DNA from: Microcella sp.
GTDB lineage: Bacteria; Actinomycetota; Actinomycetes; Actinomycetales; Microbacteriaceae
NCBI RefSeq assembly: GCF_025808395.1
Contig: NZ_CP075524.1
Span: 186,001-250,000 of the forward strand
DNA length: 64,000 nt
Direction: 5' to 3'
Shown one piece after another: positions 25,724-33,971 of the stretch. The notes beneath the pieces are model-generated. The model saw only the letters and a program-made list of their open reading frames with translations. It was not told the origin of the DNA and searched no databases. Position 1 is the stretch's first letter; every line of letters begins with the position of its first letter. The position numbers and the translations under genes were made by a program.

Positions 25724-25779
25724 TTTGTGCCAGATCTGGCGCAAAAAGGCGCTCAGGGGCAGATCGGGTGCCGATCTGC
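25724..25779. repeat. Two inverted repeats between gabD and the LLM gene
   Basis: TTTGTGCCAGA-TCTGGCGCAAA (25724-25745) is a 22-bp palindrome with one mismatch followed by AA. GCAGATCGG-GTG-CCGATCTGC (25759-25779) is a 9-bp stem with a 3-nt loop. They may end the gab mRNA or act as operators for the next gene. A related core (GCGCCAGATCTGCCCCTG) occurs at 12926-12943. Confidence 0.55.
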
Positions 25780-25877
25780 GACGAATCTGGATGCTCTCCG
25801 CACGCCGAGCGGTGTGCGCTAGCGTGTGACGCAGATTGTTCGTGGGCGAACGACCAGAGCGTGCGAGGAGGCACCGC

Positions 25878-26810
25878 GTGAGCATCCGGTGGGTCATGGT
25901 CTTGACCGAGAACGACGCGATCGTCGACTCGCGCGACCTCGCAGGGCTCGTCGAGCTCGCCGTCACCGCCGAACGCTGCGGCGTCGATGCCGTCATGCTG
26001 AGCGACCACATCGCCCTCGGCCCGTCAGCCGGCGCGAACGGCGTCATGGCGAACCTGCGCGACTACGCCGCCCCCGGCAATCAAGACCCGGCGACCGCGT
26101 GGCCGAGTTCGATCGTGCTGCTGTCGGCCATTGCGCAGGCGACGACGGCGCTACGGCTCGTGGCCGGGGCGATCATCTTTCCGCTGCGGCACCCGCTGCA
26201 GCTCGCGAAAGACCTCGGCACGCTCGACCTGCTGTCGCAGGGCCGGCTCGTCGTGCTGCCGACGGTGAGCTGGCATGAGGACGAGTACGCGGCGCTCGGG
26301 GTGCCCTTCTCGCGCCGCGGGGCGATGCTCGACGAGCAGCTCGAGGTGGTGACGCGCGCCTGGCGCGAGTCGCCCGTGCGGCACGAGGGAGAGGTCTACC
26401 GGTTCGACGACGTGTGGCTCGAGCCGGGGCCGTTCCGGCCGGGCGGCCCGCCACTCTGGTTCGGCGGACAGGGCATGCACCCTCCGCTCGTGCGCCGCAT
26501 CGTGCAGTACGGCTCCGGCCTCAACCCGTTCGGCACGCTCACCGCCGATGACCTCGGCACGCTCGAGCGGGCGATGACCGAAGCCGGCAGATCGATGAGT
26601 GAGCTCGAACTCGTGGGGGGCATCCGGGGCCGATTCGACGGGCCGGATGCGATCGCCGACATCGACGAAGCGCTCGAAGCGCTGCCCCGGCAGGTCGAGC
26701 AGGGTTACACGAGCATCTGCTTCAAGCCTGCGATGTTCTGCCGCACGGCCGACGAGGTGCCCGACCTCATCGCGCACCTCATCGCGCGGGGCGAGGCGCT
26801 CACCGCCTGA
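25878..26810 (+). CDS. LLM-class (luciferase-like, F420 or flavin-dependent) oxidoreductase
   Basis: A 310-residue protein of the bacterial-luciferase/F420 oxidoreductase family. VELAVTAERCGVDAVMLSDHI, LRLVAGAIIFPLRHPLQLAKDLGTLDLLSQGRL and GGPPLWFGGQGM are standard pieces of this TIM-barrel family. The product and substrate are unknown. The GTG at 25878 is supported by AGGAGGC 7 nt upstream; the frame open from 25836 is not used. It stands alone, and its stop is 2 nt from the convergent ZIP transporter gene. Confidence 0.85.
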   Translation: MSIRWVMVLTENDAIVDSRDLAGLVELAVTAERCGVDAVMLSDHIALGPSAGANGVMANLRDYAAPGNQDPATAWPSSIVLLSAIAQATTALRLVAGAIIFPLRHPLQLAKDLGTLDLLSQGRLVVLPTVSWHEDEYAALGVPFSRRGAMLDEQLEVVTRAWRESPVRHEGEVYRFDDVWLEPGPFRPGGPPLWFGGQGMHPPLVRRIVQYGSGLNPFGTLTADDLGTLERAMTEAGRSMSELELVGGIRGRFDGPDAIADIDEALEALPRQVEQGYTSICFKPAMFCRTADEVPDLIAHLIARGEALTA

Positions 26811-26811
26811 C

Positions 26812-27588
26812 TCACGCCAGCTGGTGCAGCGCGAACGCGAGCGCGAAACCGAGCGCAGCCCAGAGCCCGGTGAACGAGCGGTCGGCGGCGAAGGCTTCTG
26901 GAATCATCGTGTTCGCGACCATCGCCATGATGCCCCCGGCGGCGATGGTGGTGACCACGGCGACGACCTCAGGCCCCGCGCCGACGAGCACGACGAAGCC
27001 GAGCATCGCGGCGACTCCCGAGATGAGTGCGATGCCGCCCCAGACGCCGAACACGTATCGCGCGCTGCGCCCTTCGTGCTTCATGCCCGCTGCGCTCGAG
27101 AGCCCTTCCGGAATATTCGACACGGCGACCGCCACCAGAATCGGGATGCTCACCGCACCACCCTGCGCGATCGACAACCCCAGCACGAGGCTCTCGGGCA
27201 CCCCGTCGAGCAGTGCTCCGATCGCGACGGCCAACCCGACTCCGGTGCTCGCGGTCGCGGCCGGTGCCGCGTGCACCCCAGGCTCGCTCTGCAGCGCGAT
27301 GGAGCGTTTGCGCGCGCGAGCCCCCCGACGCGCGAGCGCGAGGTCGGCGAGCACGTAGGCCACGGCGCCGGCGAGAAACCCGCCGAGGGTCGGCACCAGC
27401 CCGCCCACGGCGTGCGCTTCGGCGACCAGCTCGAACGCGAGCGTCGAGATCAGCGCGCCCGCGCCGAACGCCATGACTCCGGCGACGGCCGCGGCCGGCA
27501 CCCGCACGAACCACCCGATGGCGGCGCCGACGACGAGAAAGCTCGCGGCGGCGAGCCCTACGGCTCCGGCGGCCACGGCGTTGAGCAT
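26812..27588 (-). CDS. ZIP-family divalent metal transporter
   Basis: A 258-residue membrane protein with about eight segments. The metal-binding motifs of ZIP proteins are present in helix 4 (GALLDGVPESLVLGL, His replaced by Asp but Glu kept) and helix 5 (VSNIPEGLSSAAGM), separated as in the ZupT/GufA branch. A cytoplasmic His/Arg-rich loop lies at about residues 87-108. The ATG at 27588 is preferred because GAGGAGG lies upstream of it; the longer frame to 27621 lacks such a signal. Zinc or another divalent cation is the likely cargo. Confidence 0.85.
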   Translation of the reverse strand: MLNAVAAGAVGLAAASFLVVGAAIGWFVRVPAAAVAGVMAFGAGALISTLAFELVAEAHAVGGLVPTLGGFLAGAVAYVLADLALARRGARARKRSIALQSEPGVHAAPAATASTGVGLAVAIGALLDGVPESLVLGLSIAQGGAVSIPILVAVAVSNIPEGLSSAAGMKHEGRSARYVFGVWGGIALISGVAAMLGFVVLVGAGPEVVAVVTTIAAGGIMAMVANTMIPEAFAADRSFTGLWAALGFALAFALHQLA

Positions 27589-27735
27589 GCACGCCTCCTC
27601 GTCGTGGGGTGCTGCCCTCACGGCAGTTGCCGATCAGCCTAGGGCGCGACGCGTTGTCTGGCGCGAGTGGCGCGACGTCGCGCGCGGCGTGCCACCCTGC
27701 TCGGTGCCTCCCCATGTGAGCTGCCACCTCGCAGG

Positions 27736-27793
27736 TCGATCGGGCAGTTGTTGCGGCCTCCTCCCCAGCACGCTTAAACAACTGCCCGATCGA
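27736..27793. repeat. Perfect 17-bp inverted repeat upstream of the DUF559-type gene
   Basis: TCGATCGGGCAGTTGTT (27736-27752) and its exact complement (27777-27793) flank a 24-nt loop. The left arm continues to TCGATCGGGCAGTTGTTGCG (to 27755), which recurs with one mismatch at 28961-28980 beyond the gene. The rest of 27589-27847 holds no gene. Confidence 0.75.
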
Positions 27794-27847
27794 TGGGTTG
27801 CAGAGCAGCAGAGCTGGTCGAGGTCGCGGGCTGACACCCTCCACTGC

Positions 27848-28843
27848 ATGACTCGACAACCCGAGCCGCGAAAGGTCGACGACGATGCATGGGTGGTGCG
27901 AGCATCCGTCACCGGCGGGTGGATGCCCTACGCGCGCACCCGCCGCGTCGACGTCGAGCATCCGCACCGAGGGGTGGCGACGCACGGGGTTGACCTCGAC
28001 GACATTGTGCAGCGGGCTCACGCCTTGTCGTTGTTGCTCGGCGATGGCTCCGCGATCAGTCACAGCACGGCTGCCCTTGTGCGCGGATTCCCCTTGCCTC
28101 GAGCGCTGCGGCTCGCGCCAGAGTTGCACGCCTCGGTGCCGCGACCGCGGCGCGCTCTGCGCATCGCGGGGGTGCGCGGCCACAGCATTGAGCTCGCCGA
28201 GAGCCAGGTGGAGCACCTACTGGTCGTGGCGCCGAGCACGCGAGAGCCGTTGCCCCTGCCGCTCGTCGATGAGCCGCTCACCCTGCTGACGTGCGCGACG
28301 CAGCTCGCACTGCCCGATGTGGTGGCGCTCGCCGATGCGATGCTGCAGCGCGTCACGGTCGAGGGGCGGCCCGACCCGATGCTCGCGGCGTTGACGCACG
28401 GCGAGCGCAGACCGGGGCATGCACGGCTCGCGCGCGCCGCGCCGCTGCGTCGCGCGGGCGTACGCTCGAGGGCCGAGACGCTGCTGCGGCTCATAATCGC
28501 GAGCGCGGGGCTGCCCGAGCCGGTGGTCGCGCATCTGGTGCAGTCGACCGAGCGCTCGCCCGAGAGCTGGGCGGCTGAGGCTGACCTCGCGTGGCCGCAG
28601 TTCGGGGTGCTCGTCGAGTACGAGGGCGACGAGCACCGCACCTCGCGCCGACGATTCACGACCGATGTGCGCCGGTTCGAGCGCTACGCCGACGAGGGGT
28701 GGCGCACGGTGCGGGCGACTCGAGACGACGTGCTCGGCGACCCCCGCGAGGTGCTGAGTCGCATCGCTCGACGACTGCGCGAGGGAGGGTGGAGGCCTCC
28801 GCGACGGTGGAGGCTGCGTGACGTCGCGCCTGCGGTTGCCTGA
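27848..28843 (+). CDS. DUF559/Vsr-like endonuclease-fold protein
   Basis: A 331-residue protein of a type common in Microbacteriaceae. The C-terminal part (about 225-310) carries EADLAWPQFGVLVEYEGDEHRT, RRFERYADEGWRTVRAT and DDVLGDPREVLSRIARRL, the D...E-x-E/D arrangement of very-short-patch-repair-like nucleases. The N-terminal half (ISHSTAALVRGFPLPRAL) resembles the AbiEi-antitoxin-like region seen in front of these domains. Function in the cell is unknown. Frame open from 27473, but the ATG at 27848 fits the domain. It is flanked by near-identical 20-bp repeats, which may mean it is a mobile or duplicated unit. Confidence 0.7.
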   Translation: MTRQPEPRKVDDDAWVVRASVTGGWMPYARTRRVDVEHPHRGVATHGVDLDDIVQRAHALSLLLGDGSAISHSTAALVRGFPLPRALRLAPELHASVPRPRRALRIAGVRGHSIELAESQVEHLLVVAPSTREPLPLPLVDEPLTLLTCATQLALPDVVALADAMLQRVTVEGRPDPMLAALTHGERRPGHARLARAAPLRRAGVRSRAETLLRLIIASAGLPEPVVAHLVQSTERSPESWAAEADLAWPQFGVLVEYEGDEHRTSRRRFTTDVRRFERYADEGWRTVRATRDDVLGDPREVLSRIARRLREGGWRPPRRWRLRDVAPAVA

Positions 28844-28960
28844 AGGCTCGCGGCTGACGGGCAATGGCCGAGCTGCCCACCACCCTGCGGTGCGCGGCAC
28901 GTGCGTCGCTCTCGTGCCATCCGTGCACCCTGTGCACCCGCGCAGCTGCACTCGACCGCG

Positions 28961-28980
28961 TCGATCGGTCAGTTGTTGCG
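28961..28980 (+). repeat. Second copy of the 20-bp repeat downstream of the DUF559-type gene
   Basis: TCGATCGGTCAGTTGTTGCG matches 27736-27755 at 19 of 20 positions in the same orientation. It lies in the 338-nt gap 28844-29181, which otherwise holds only the tadA promoter. Confidence 0.7.
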
Positions 28981-29132
28981 TCAAGCCCGAGGGGTGTCTG
29001 CAACGAGTGACCGATAGACGCCCGCCGTGGCACGTTTGCCGTCGCGAAGCGCGTCAGCCGCACCACTCGGCCACCCGAGCCGTGCGACCAGCACGCCGAG
29101 GTGCGCGACTCGAGCATCCACCGCCCCCGGCT

Positions 29133-29181
29133 TGTGGAGAGCCGCGCACACCGAGCGCGCCCGCTCAGCAGAATGGCGCGC
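29133..29181 (+). promoter_or_regulatory. Promoter of tadA with upstream box
   Basis: TGTGGAGAGCC (29133-29143), 25 nt, CAGAAT (29169-29174), 7 nt, then ATG 29182. The same elements with the same spacing precede the Flp-type pilin gene (37943-37991). CAGAAT is placed as a -10 for a leaderless mRNA; the upstream box is too far for a -35 and is better explained as an activator site. Confidence 0.6.
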
Positions 29182-30447
29182 ATGCCCTCCGCCGTCAGTG
29201 TGATCACCGAGCGCGTGCGCGAGCGGGTGCGCACAGAGCGGCTCGACTTGAGCGCTGACCCGACCGTGGCCGAGCGTCTGGTGCGCGACGAGCTGCGGGC
29301 CTACGCCGAGCGGTCGCTCGCCGGCACCTTGCCCCCGCTGCCCGACGAGCAGGCCGCCCTCGGCCACGTGCTGGCCGATCTCACCGGGTATGGGCCGCTC
29401 CAGCCCTACTTCGACGACCCCGAGGTGGAGGAGATCTGGATCAACGCCCCCGACGCCGTCTTCATCGCGCGGGCGGGCGTCACCGAACGAGTGGATGCTC
29501 ACCTCACCGACGACCAGGTGCGCACCCTCGTCGAGCGCATGCTGCAGAGCACGGGCAGGCGCGTCGACCTGAGCAGCCCCTTCGTCGACGCGAGTCTGCC
29601 CGACGGGTCGCGGCTGCACGTGGTCATTCCCGATGTGACTCGACGGCACTGGGCCGTCAACGTGCGCAAGTTCTCGCAGCGCATCGGCAGTCTCGAGCGG
29701 CTCGTCGAACTGGGCTCGCTGCCGCCACGGGCCGCGGAGTTTCTGCGCATGAGCGTGCTCGCCGGCTGCAACATCTTGGTGAGCGGCGCGACGCACTCGG
29801 GCAAGACGACCCTGTTGGGCGCGATGCTCGCGAGCGCGCGACCCGCCGACCGCGTCGTGACGGTCGAAGAGACTTTTGAGCTCAACCTGGGCGCGCGAGA
29901 TGTGGTCGCGATGCAGTGCCGCACGCCCAACCTCGAGGGCACGGGCGAGATCACCCTGCGGCGCCTCATCAAAGAGGCGCTGCGCATGCGCCCCGACCGG
30001 CTCGTGGTCGGCGAAGTGCGCGAGGCCGAGTCGCTCGACCTGCTTATCGCGCTCAACTCGGGGCTGCCGGGCATGTGCTCGATCCACGCGAACAGTGCGC
30101 GCGATGCCCTGGTGAAGCTGTCGACTCTGCCCCTGCTGGCGGGCCGCAACATCGACTCGGGCTTCGTCGTGCCGACGGTCGCGAGCGCGATCGACCTCGT
30201 CGTGCACTGCGAACTCGTGAAGGGCGGCCGGCGCCGCATCGCAGAGATCGTTGCGCCTACGGGCGCCGTCGTCGAGGCAGTGATCGAGGCAGACACGTTG
30301 TTCGGGATGCTCGACGGAGCTCTCGCCCCCACCGGAGTTCTGCCGGCGCGCGCCGAACGGTTCACCGGCGCGGGTTTCGACCCCGCCATGCTGCTGCGCC
30401 CCGAGGCTCCCGCGGCAGCCCCGGCGCACGAGGGCTCACGCGCATGA
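29182..30447 (+). CDS. tadA: Tad pilus ATPase (TadA/CpaF family)
   Basis: Hexameric ATPase that drives type IVc pilus assembly from the cytoplasmic face. The 421-residue protein has the CpaF order: LADLTGYGPLQPYFDDPEVEEIWIN, RRVDLSSPFVDASLPDGSRLH, RKFSQRIGSLERLVELG, Walker A GATHSGKTTLL, Walker B region MRPDRLVVGEVREAESLDLL, and GLPGMCSIHANSARDAL. Start at ATG 29182 is chosen over 29173 because of the CAGAAT -10 shared with the pilin promoter. It overlaps the next gene by 4 nt. Confidence 0.93.
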   Translation: MPSAVSVITERVRERVRTERLDLSADPTVAERLVRDELRAYAERSLAGTLPPLPDEQAALGHVLADLTGYGPLQPYFDDPEVEEIWINAPDAVFIARAGVTERVDAHLTDDQVRTLVERMLQSTGRRVDLSSPFVDASLPDGSRLHVVIPDVTRRHWAVNVRKFSQRIGSLERLVELGSLPPRAAEFLRMSVLAGCNILVSGATHSGKTTLLGAMLASARPADRVVTVEETFELNLGARDVVAMQCRTPNLEGTGEITLRRLIKEALRMRPDRLVVGEVREAESLDLLIALNSGLPGMCSIHANSARDALVKLSTLPLLAGRNIDSGFVVPTVASAIDLVVHCELVKGGRRRIAEIVAPTGAVVEAVIEADTLFGMLDGALAPTGVLPARAERFTGAGFDPAMLLRPEAPAAAPAHEGSRA

Positions 30448-31307
30448 CCCTGCTCGCTGCACTGCTGCTCGCCGCGGGTGTGCTGCTCGTCGCGTCTCCG
30501 TGGCTGTGGCCGCGTCGAGAGCGGCCCGCAGATACTCGCCGCGACGCGCTGGCCCCGCTCGCCGAGCTGCTCGCCCGTGCGGGAGTCAGCAGTGTGTCAC
30601 CCGTGGTGCTCGTGGCGATCATCCTGATGGCGGGTCTTGCCGGGGGAGCAGTGTCGCTCATCATCGTGCCCGTCGTCGCGCTCGCTCCGATCGCGGCGGT
30701 CGTGGCGGCGGCAGTGCCGGTGCTGGTGCTGCGCAGTCGCGCTGCCACGCGGCGACGAGCCCTGCGCGCCGTCTGGCCCGATGTCGTCGATCATTTGCTC
30801 TCGGGGGTGCGCGCGGGGCTGAGCCTGCCGCAGGCGGTGGCGGCGCTCGCCGACGCTGCGCCCGATGCGGTGCGGCCCGCGTTTCGCGAGTTCCGCCGCG
30901 ACTACCTGCGCTCGGCACAATTCACCGAGTGCCTCGACACACTCAAGTCGACCCTCGCCGACCCGGTCGCCGACCGCATCATCGAGACGGTGCGCATGGC
31001 GCGCGAGGTCGGTGGCACCGAGATGCCGAGCGTGCTGCGCTCGCTGTCGCACTACCTGCGCGCCGATGCGGCGGTGCGATCAGAGGTCGACGCGCGGCAG
31101 TCGTGGGTGCGCACCGCCGCTCGTCTCGGAGTGGTCGCACCATGGGTGGTGCTGCTCATGCTGAGCACGAGGCCCGAAGCGGCCGCCGCCTACAACACGG
31201 CGGGCGGCGCCGTGCTCGTCGCGGGCGGGCTCGCCGCGACCCTCGTGGCCTACCGGCTCATGATCGCGCTCGGGCGACTGCCCGAAGAGGGCCGGTGGTT
31301 TCGATGA
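30444..31307 (+). CDS. Tad pilus inner-membrane platform protein (TadB-like)
   Basis: A 287-residue type II secretion F-domain protein. N-terminal membrane segments (residues 1-20 and about 50-90) precede the cytoplasmic T2SF domain (VVDHLLSGVRAGLSLPQAVAALAD, YLRSAQFTECLDTLKSTLADPVADRIIETVRMA) and two C-terminal segments (VVAPWVVLLMLST and GAVLVAGGLAATLVAYRL). It forms the platform with the following TadC-like protein. Both junctions are 4-nt overlaps. Confidence 0.88.
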   Translation: MTLLAALLLAAGVLLVASPWLWPRRERPADTRRDALAPLAELLARAGVSSVSPVVLVAIILMAGLAGGAVSLIIVPVVALAPIAAVVAAAVPVLVLRSRAATRRRALRAVWPDVVDHLLSGVRAGLSLPQAVAALADAAPDAVRPAFREFRRDYLRSAQFTECLDTLKSTLADPVADRIIETVRMAREVGGTEMPSVLRSLSHYLRADAAVRSEVDARQSWVRTAARLGVVAPWVVLLMLSTRPEAAAAYNTAGGAVLVAGGLAATLVAYRLMIALGRLPEEGRWFR

Positions 31308-32242
31308 CGCCGTTGTTCGCCGCCGGGGCGCTCGCCGGTCTCACGCTGGGTGTCGGGCTCTGGGTGATCGTCTCGACGATGCCACGGCTCGGTCGCCCGC
31401 GCCTGGTGAACCGCCTCGCCCCCTACCTGGTCGACGTCTCGCCCGAGGCTCGCGCGATGACGGCTGGCCGCCGCTCAGATCCGCTGCCGGTGTTCGGAGC
31501 CCTCGCTGCACCGGTCGTCGAGTGGGCACAACGCCTGCTCGGCACACTCGTCGGCGGTGAAGACGTCATTCGCGTGAGGCTGCGCCAGTCGGGCTCGGCG
31601 CTCACCGTCGCCGGGCACCGCACGCGGCAGCTCTTCGCCGCGCTCATCGGGGCCGCGCTCGGCATCGTGCTCGCGATCGCCGCGGCTCGCAACGATGCGC
31701 CGTTCGTGCCGGTGGCGGTCGTCGCGATGGTCGCGGGTGCCGTGGGTGGCATCGCGGCGGCGGATGCCCTGCTCGCCCATGCCGCCCGCCGACGCGCGGC
31801 GCGCATCGCCGAGGAGTTTCCGACGGTGGTCGAGTTTCTCGCACTGAGCGTCGCGGCGGGCGAGAGCATATTGGATGCCCTGCGTCGCGTCGCCCGCACC
31901 GGCTCAGGCGAACTGGCCAGAGAGATCGAGCACGTCGTGCGCCGAGCCGCGGCCGGTCATCCGTTCGCGGCGGCGCTCGCCGAGTTGCGCGACGGCCTCG
32001 AGATCGCGGCGGTCGGCCGCCTGGTCGATCAGATCCTCGCCGCCCTCGACCGCGGAACCCCGCTCGCCGACGTGCTGCGCGCCCACGCCCTCGACGCGCG
32101 CGACGAGTCGAAGCGGCGCCTGCTCGAAGCCGCCGGCACCCGAGAGGTCGCGATGCTCGTCCCCCTTGTGTTCCTCATCCTGCCCGTGACGGTGCTCTTC
32201 GCCGTGTGGCCGGGGCTCATGGTGCTGCAGCTCGGGTTCTAA
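31304..32242 (+). CDS. Tad pilus inner-membrane platform protein (TadC-like)
   Basis: A 312-residue T2SF-domain protein, partner of the preceding TadB. The conserved segment IAEEFPTVVEFLALSVAAGESILDAL followed by AAAGHPFAAALAELRDGLE is typical of TadC; EVAMLVPLVFLILPVTVLFAVWPGLMVLQ is the last membrane segment. The ATG at 31304 overlaps the previous stop. After it the Tad block stops and a convergent reverse-strand block begins. Pilins follow only at 37992. Confidence 0.87.
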   Translation: MTPLFAAGALAGLTLGVGLWVIVSTMPRLGRPRLVNRLAPYLVDVSPEARAMTAGRRSDPLPVFGALAAPVVEWAQRLLGTLVGGEDVIRVRLRQSGSALTVAGHRTRQLFAALIGAALGIVLAIAAARNDAPFVPVAVVAMVAGAVGGIAAADALLAHAARRRAARIAEEFPTVVEFLALSVAAGESILDALRRVARTGSGELAREIEHVVRRAAAGHPFAAALAELRDGLEIAAVGRLVDQILAALDRGTPLADVLRAHALDARDESKRRLLEAAGTREVAMLVPLVFLILPVTVLFAVWPGLMVLQLGF

Positions 32243-32256
32243 CTCTCGGCTGCGGT

Positions 32257-32766
32257 TCAACGCATGATGGTGATGGCCAGAGTCACGATGAAGAAGGCAA
32301 GAAAGAAGCCCAACCAGCTGTAGCCGAGCACCAACCCCGCAATCGCGAGCCCTCGACCGTTTTCTCCAGTCCGTCGGATCTGCGCGAGCGCAATGTGTCC
32401 GAAGACGATACCCAGCAGGCCACCGAGCAGACAGAAGATGAAAGACAGTAGCGCCAGAGTGTTTGTGCGAGGCTCGATGATTGGCGGCGGAGGCTGCACG
32501 CCGCCGCCGCCAGTGGCAGCGACAAGGGTGTGGTTCTGCGCAAAGGCAACTGTGCGGCGGGGCGCGTTTCGTGCACGAAGCTCAGCTGTCCACCGTTCGC
32601 GAAGGCGGGCGGGGTCGGTTTCGGGCTGTGCTGTCGCGGCGTGATAAGAGTCGAGCCAGGAGCGGTACTCCTTCTCGCGCAGTGCTCTCGCACGAACAAC
32701 GAGGATGGCCCCAAGTACGACGAGAACGCCGATGAAGATCAGGCCAGTCGCCGTTCTCGTGTCCAC
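32257..32766 (-). CDS. DUF4190 membrane protein
   Basis: 169 residues: an N-terminal membrane helix (GLIFIGVLVVLGAILVV), a charged region, a Pro-rich linker (GGGGVQPPPPIIEPRTNT), and a C-terminal DUF4190 domain with NTLALLSFIFCLLGGLLGIVFGHIALAQIRRTGENGRGLAIAGLVLGY and a final hydrophobic segment. DUF4190 is widespread in actinobacteria without a known function. It converges on the TadC-like gene with 14 nt between stops. Confidence 0.85.
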   Translation of the reverse strand: MDTRTATGLIFIGVLVVLGAILVVRARALREKEYRSWLDSYHAATAQPETDPARLRERWTAELRARNAPRRTVAFAQNHTLVAATGGGGVQPPPPIIEPRTNTLALLSFIFCLLGGLLGIVFGHIALAQIRRTGENGRGLAIAGLVLGYSWLGFFLAFFIVTLAITIMR

Positions 32767-32958
32767 GGGGTTCCTTGCTGGCCGTCGGGTTAGCGCGCTG
32801 GTGCGCGAGGCCGCTCACGAGCATCCTTCATCACCGCCAGATTCGCAAGCGAGGTGTGCGAGGCCCGCACACCTCGAGCTCTCCTCCCGTTGCCGTGCTC
32901 TTCACCGTCCGGCCCAGCGCTGTGGCGCTGAGTCTGCCGTGCTCGAGGCCGCCGTCGG

Positions 32959-33111
32959 TCAGGGTGGGGCAGGAGGAATGTTCGTCTCGCCGTGCAACGG
33001 GTCGTTGTTCTCGTCGTTGGAAGACGACTGGCCGGCCCCGGCCTCGTCCTCGCGCTCGTCGCTCAACGGCACGAAGTCTCCCGGCGTCTTCGGTTCTGAT
33101 GCGTCACTCAT
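32959..33111 (-). CDS. Small acidic protein, paralogue of the next gene
   Basis: A 50-residue product, MSDASEPKTPGDFVPLSDER continuing EDEAGAGQSSSNDENNDP. It shares the plan KTP...D-x-x-PLxERExDxxxxxxQS with the neighbour at 33185-33394. Strongly acidic, probably disordered, no known function. The start is inferred from the similarity and from AGTAGA just above the ATG. I see nothing in 32767-32958. Confidence 0.55.
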   Translation of the reverse strand: MSDASEPKTPGDFVPLSDEREDEAGAGQSSSNDENNDPLHGETNIPPAPP

Positions 33112-33184
33112 GCTTCTACTGTGTCGAGCGCGCGACGAGACCGCGAGGGCTTGCAAAGTCGCTCGCGTTGTCGTACAGCGTCGA

Positions 33185-33394
33185 TCAGTGCGGCCCGGGC
33201 GGCAGCTTCGCCACACCGTGCCGTGCTGGCTTCTCGGGCTCGGCGGCCGTCGCATCGGTGACCGAGGGGTGGTCGGCGCCCTGGGAGTCGTCACCCGGGT
33301 ATGACTGGTCGGTCGTGCGCTCGTCGTCGGCCTCGCGTTCGTCGAGCGGCGGCAGATGATCGGTCGGTTGCTTCGGTGTCTTCTGCTCGTTCAT
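33185..33394 (-). CDS. Small acidic protein, paralogue of the previous gene
   Basis: A 69-residue product opening MNEQKTPKQPTDHLPPLDER and rich in Asp, Glu, Pro and Thr; probably disordered. Similar in layout to the 50-residue neighbour downstream, which points to a tandem duplication. Function unknown. Coding status rests mainly on that resemblance. Confidence 0.55.
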   Translation of the reverse strand: MNEQKTPKQPTDHLPPLDEREADDERTTDQSYPGDDSQGADHPSVTDATAAEPEKPARHGVAKLPPGPH

Positions 33395-33467
33395 CGCCCC
33401 ATGGTGTCGCGAGCATGCATGCGCCGCCAGGGGGTTGCACCTGGACGACCTTGGCTCTATGCGTGAC

Positions 33468-33971
33468 TTACTGCGCCGACAGTGCCGCGTAGTACTCGCT
33501 CATCGCGGGGTAGTAGTCACTCCACTCGACTACGGCGGCGTCGTCTCCGCGCAGCACCGCGGCCAAGCGATCGAGGTAGTACTCCCACCCCGGGCCGACA
33601 TTCGCCATGTCGTCATCACCCAGCAGTTGCGAGAAGACGAGAGTCGTGATGCCGTCGGCGGCGTCGAGCTCGAGCCGCAAGTGCCAGGTCTGAGCGCCTA
33701 CCCGTGTGTCTGCGGCAAACCGTCGAGGAGGGTCGCAGTCGATGATCGTGAACTCTTCGCCTTCGACATCGTCGCCTTCAGCGGTCATGTAGAACGTCAG
33801 TCGGCCGCTTGCGGGGTCGCCCTCCCACCGCCCGATCCAGCGTTCGAGTCGATCAGATTCGGTGACGGCGGCCCAGACGTCATCGATCGATGCTGCGAAC
33901 CTGCGAGTAATGCGCACTTCGGGCCCGCGATCACCCTCTGCGACGGTTCCTGTCGGGGTTGGCGTCGTCAT
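33468..33971 (-). CDS. SRPBCC/AHSA1-type START-fold protein (second cassette)
   Basis: A 167-residue SRPBCC protein: VRITRRFAASIDDVWAAVTESDRLERWIGRWEGDP at the N terminus, FTIIDCDPPRRFAADTR in the middle and GPGWEYYLDRLAAVLRGDD near the end, all standard for the AHSA1 branch. Its start overlaps the stop of the ArsR-type gene by 4 nt, the same arrangement as at 720-1591. The two SRPBCC proteins are clearly different in sequence, so they are unlikely to be a recent duplication. Confidence 0.87.
   Translation of the reverse strand: MTTPTPTGTVAEGDRGPEVRITRRFAASIDDVWAAVTESDRLERWIGRWEGDPASGRLTFYMTAEGDDVEGEEFTIIDCDPPRRFAADTRVGAQTWHLRLELDAADGITTLVFSQLLGDDDMANVGPGWEYYLDRLAAVLRGDDAAVVEWSDYYPAMSEYYAALSAQ

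Noticed and set aside
28981..30429. 482-aa reverse-strand open frame
   Set aside because: It lies antisense to tadA, whose ATPase motifs are unmistakable. The low-complexity Arg/His/Asp composition is typical of frames opposite high-GC genes.
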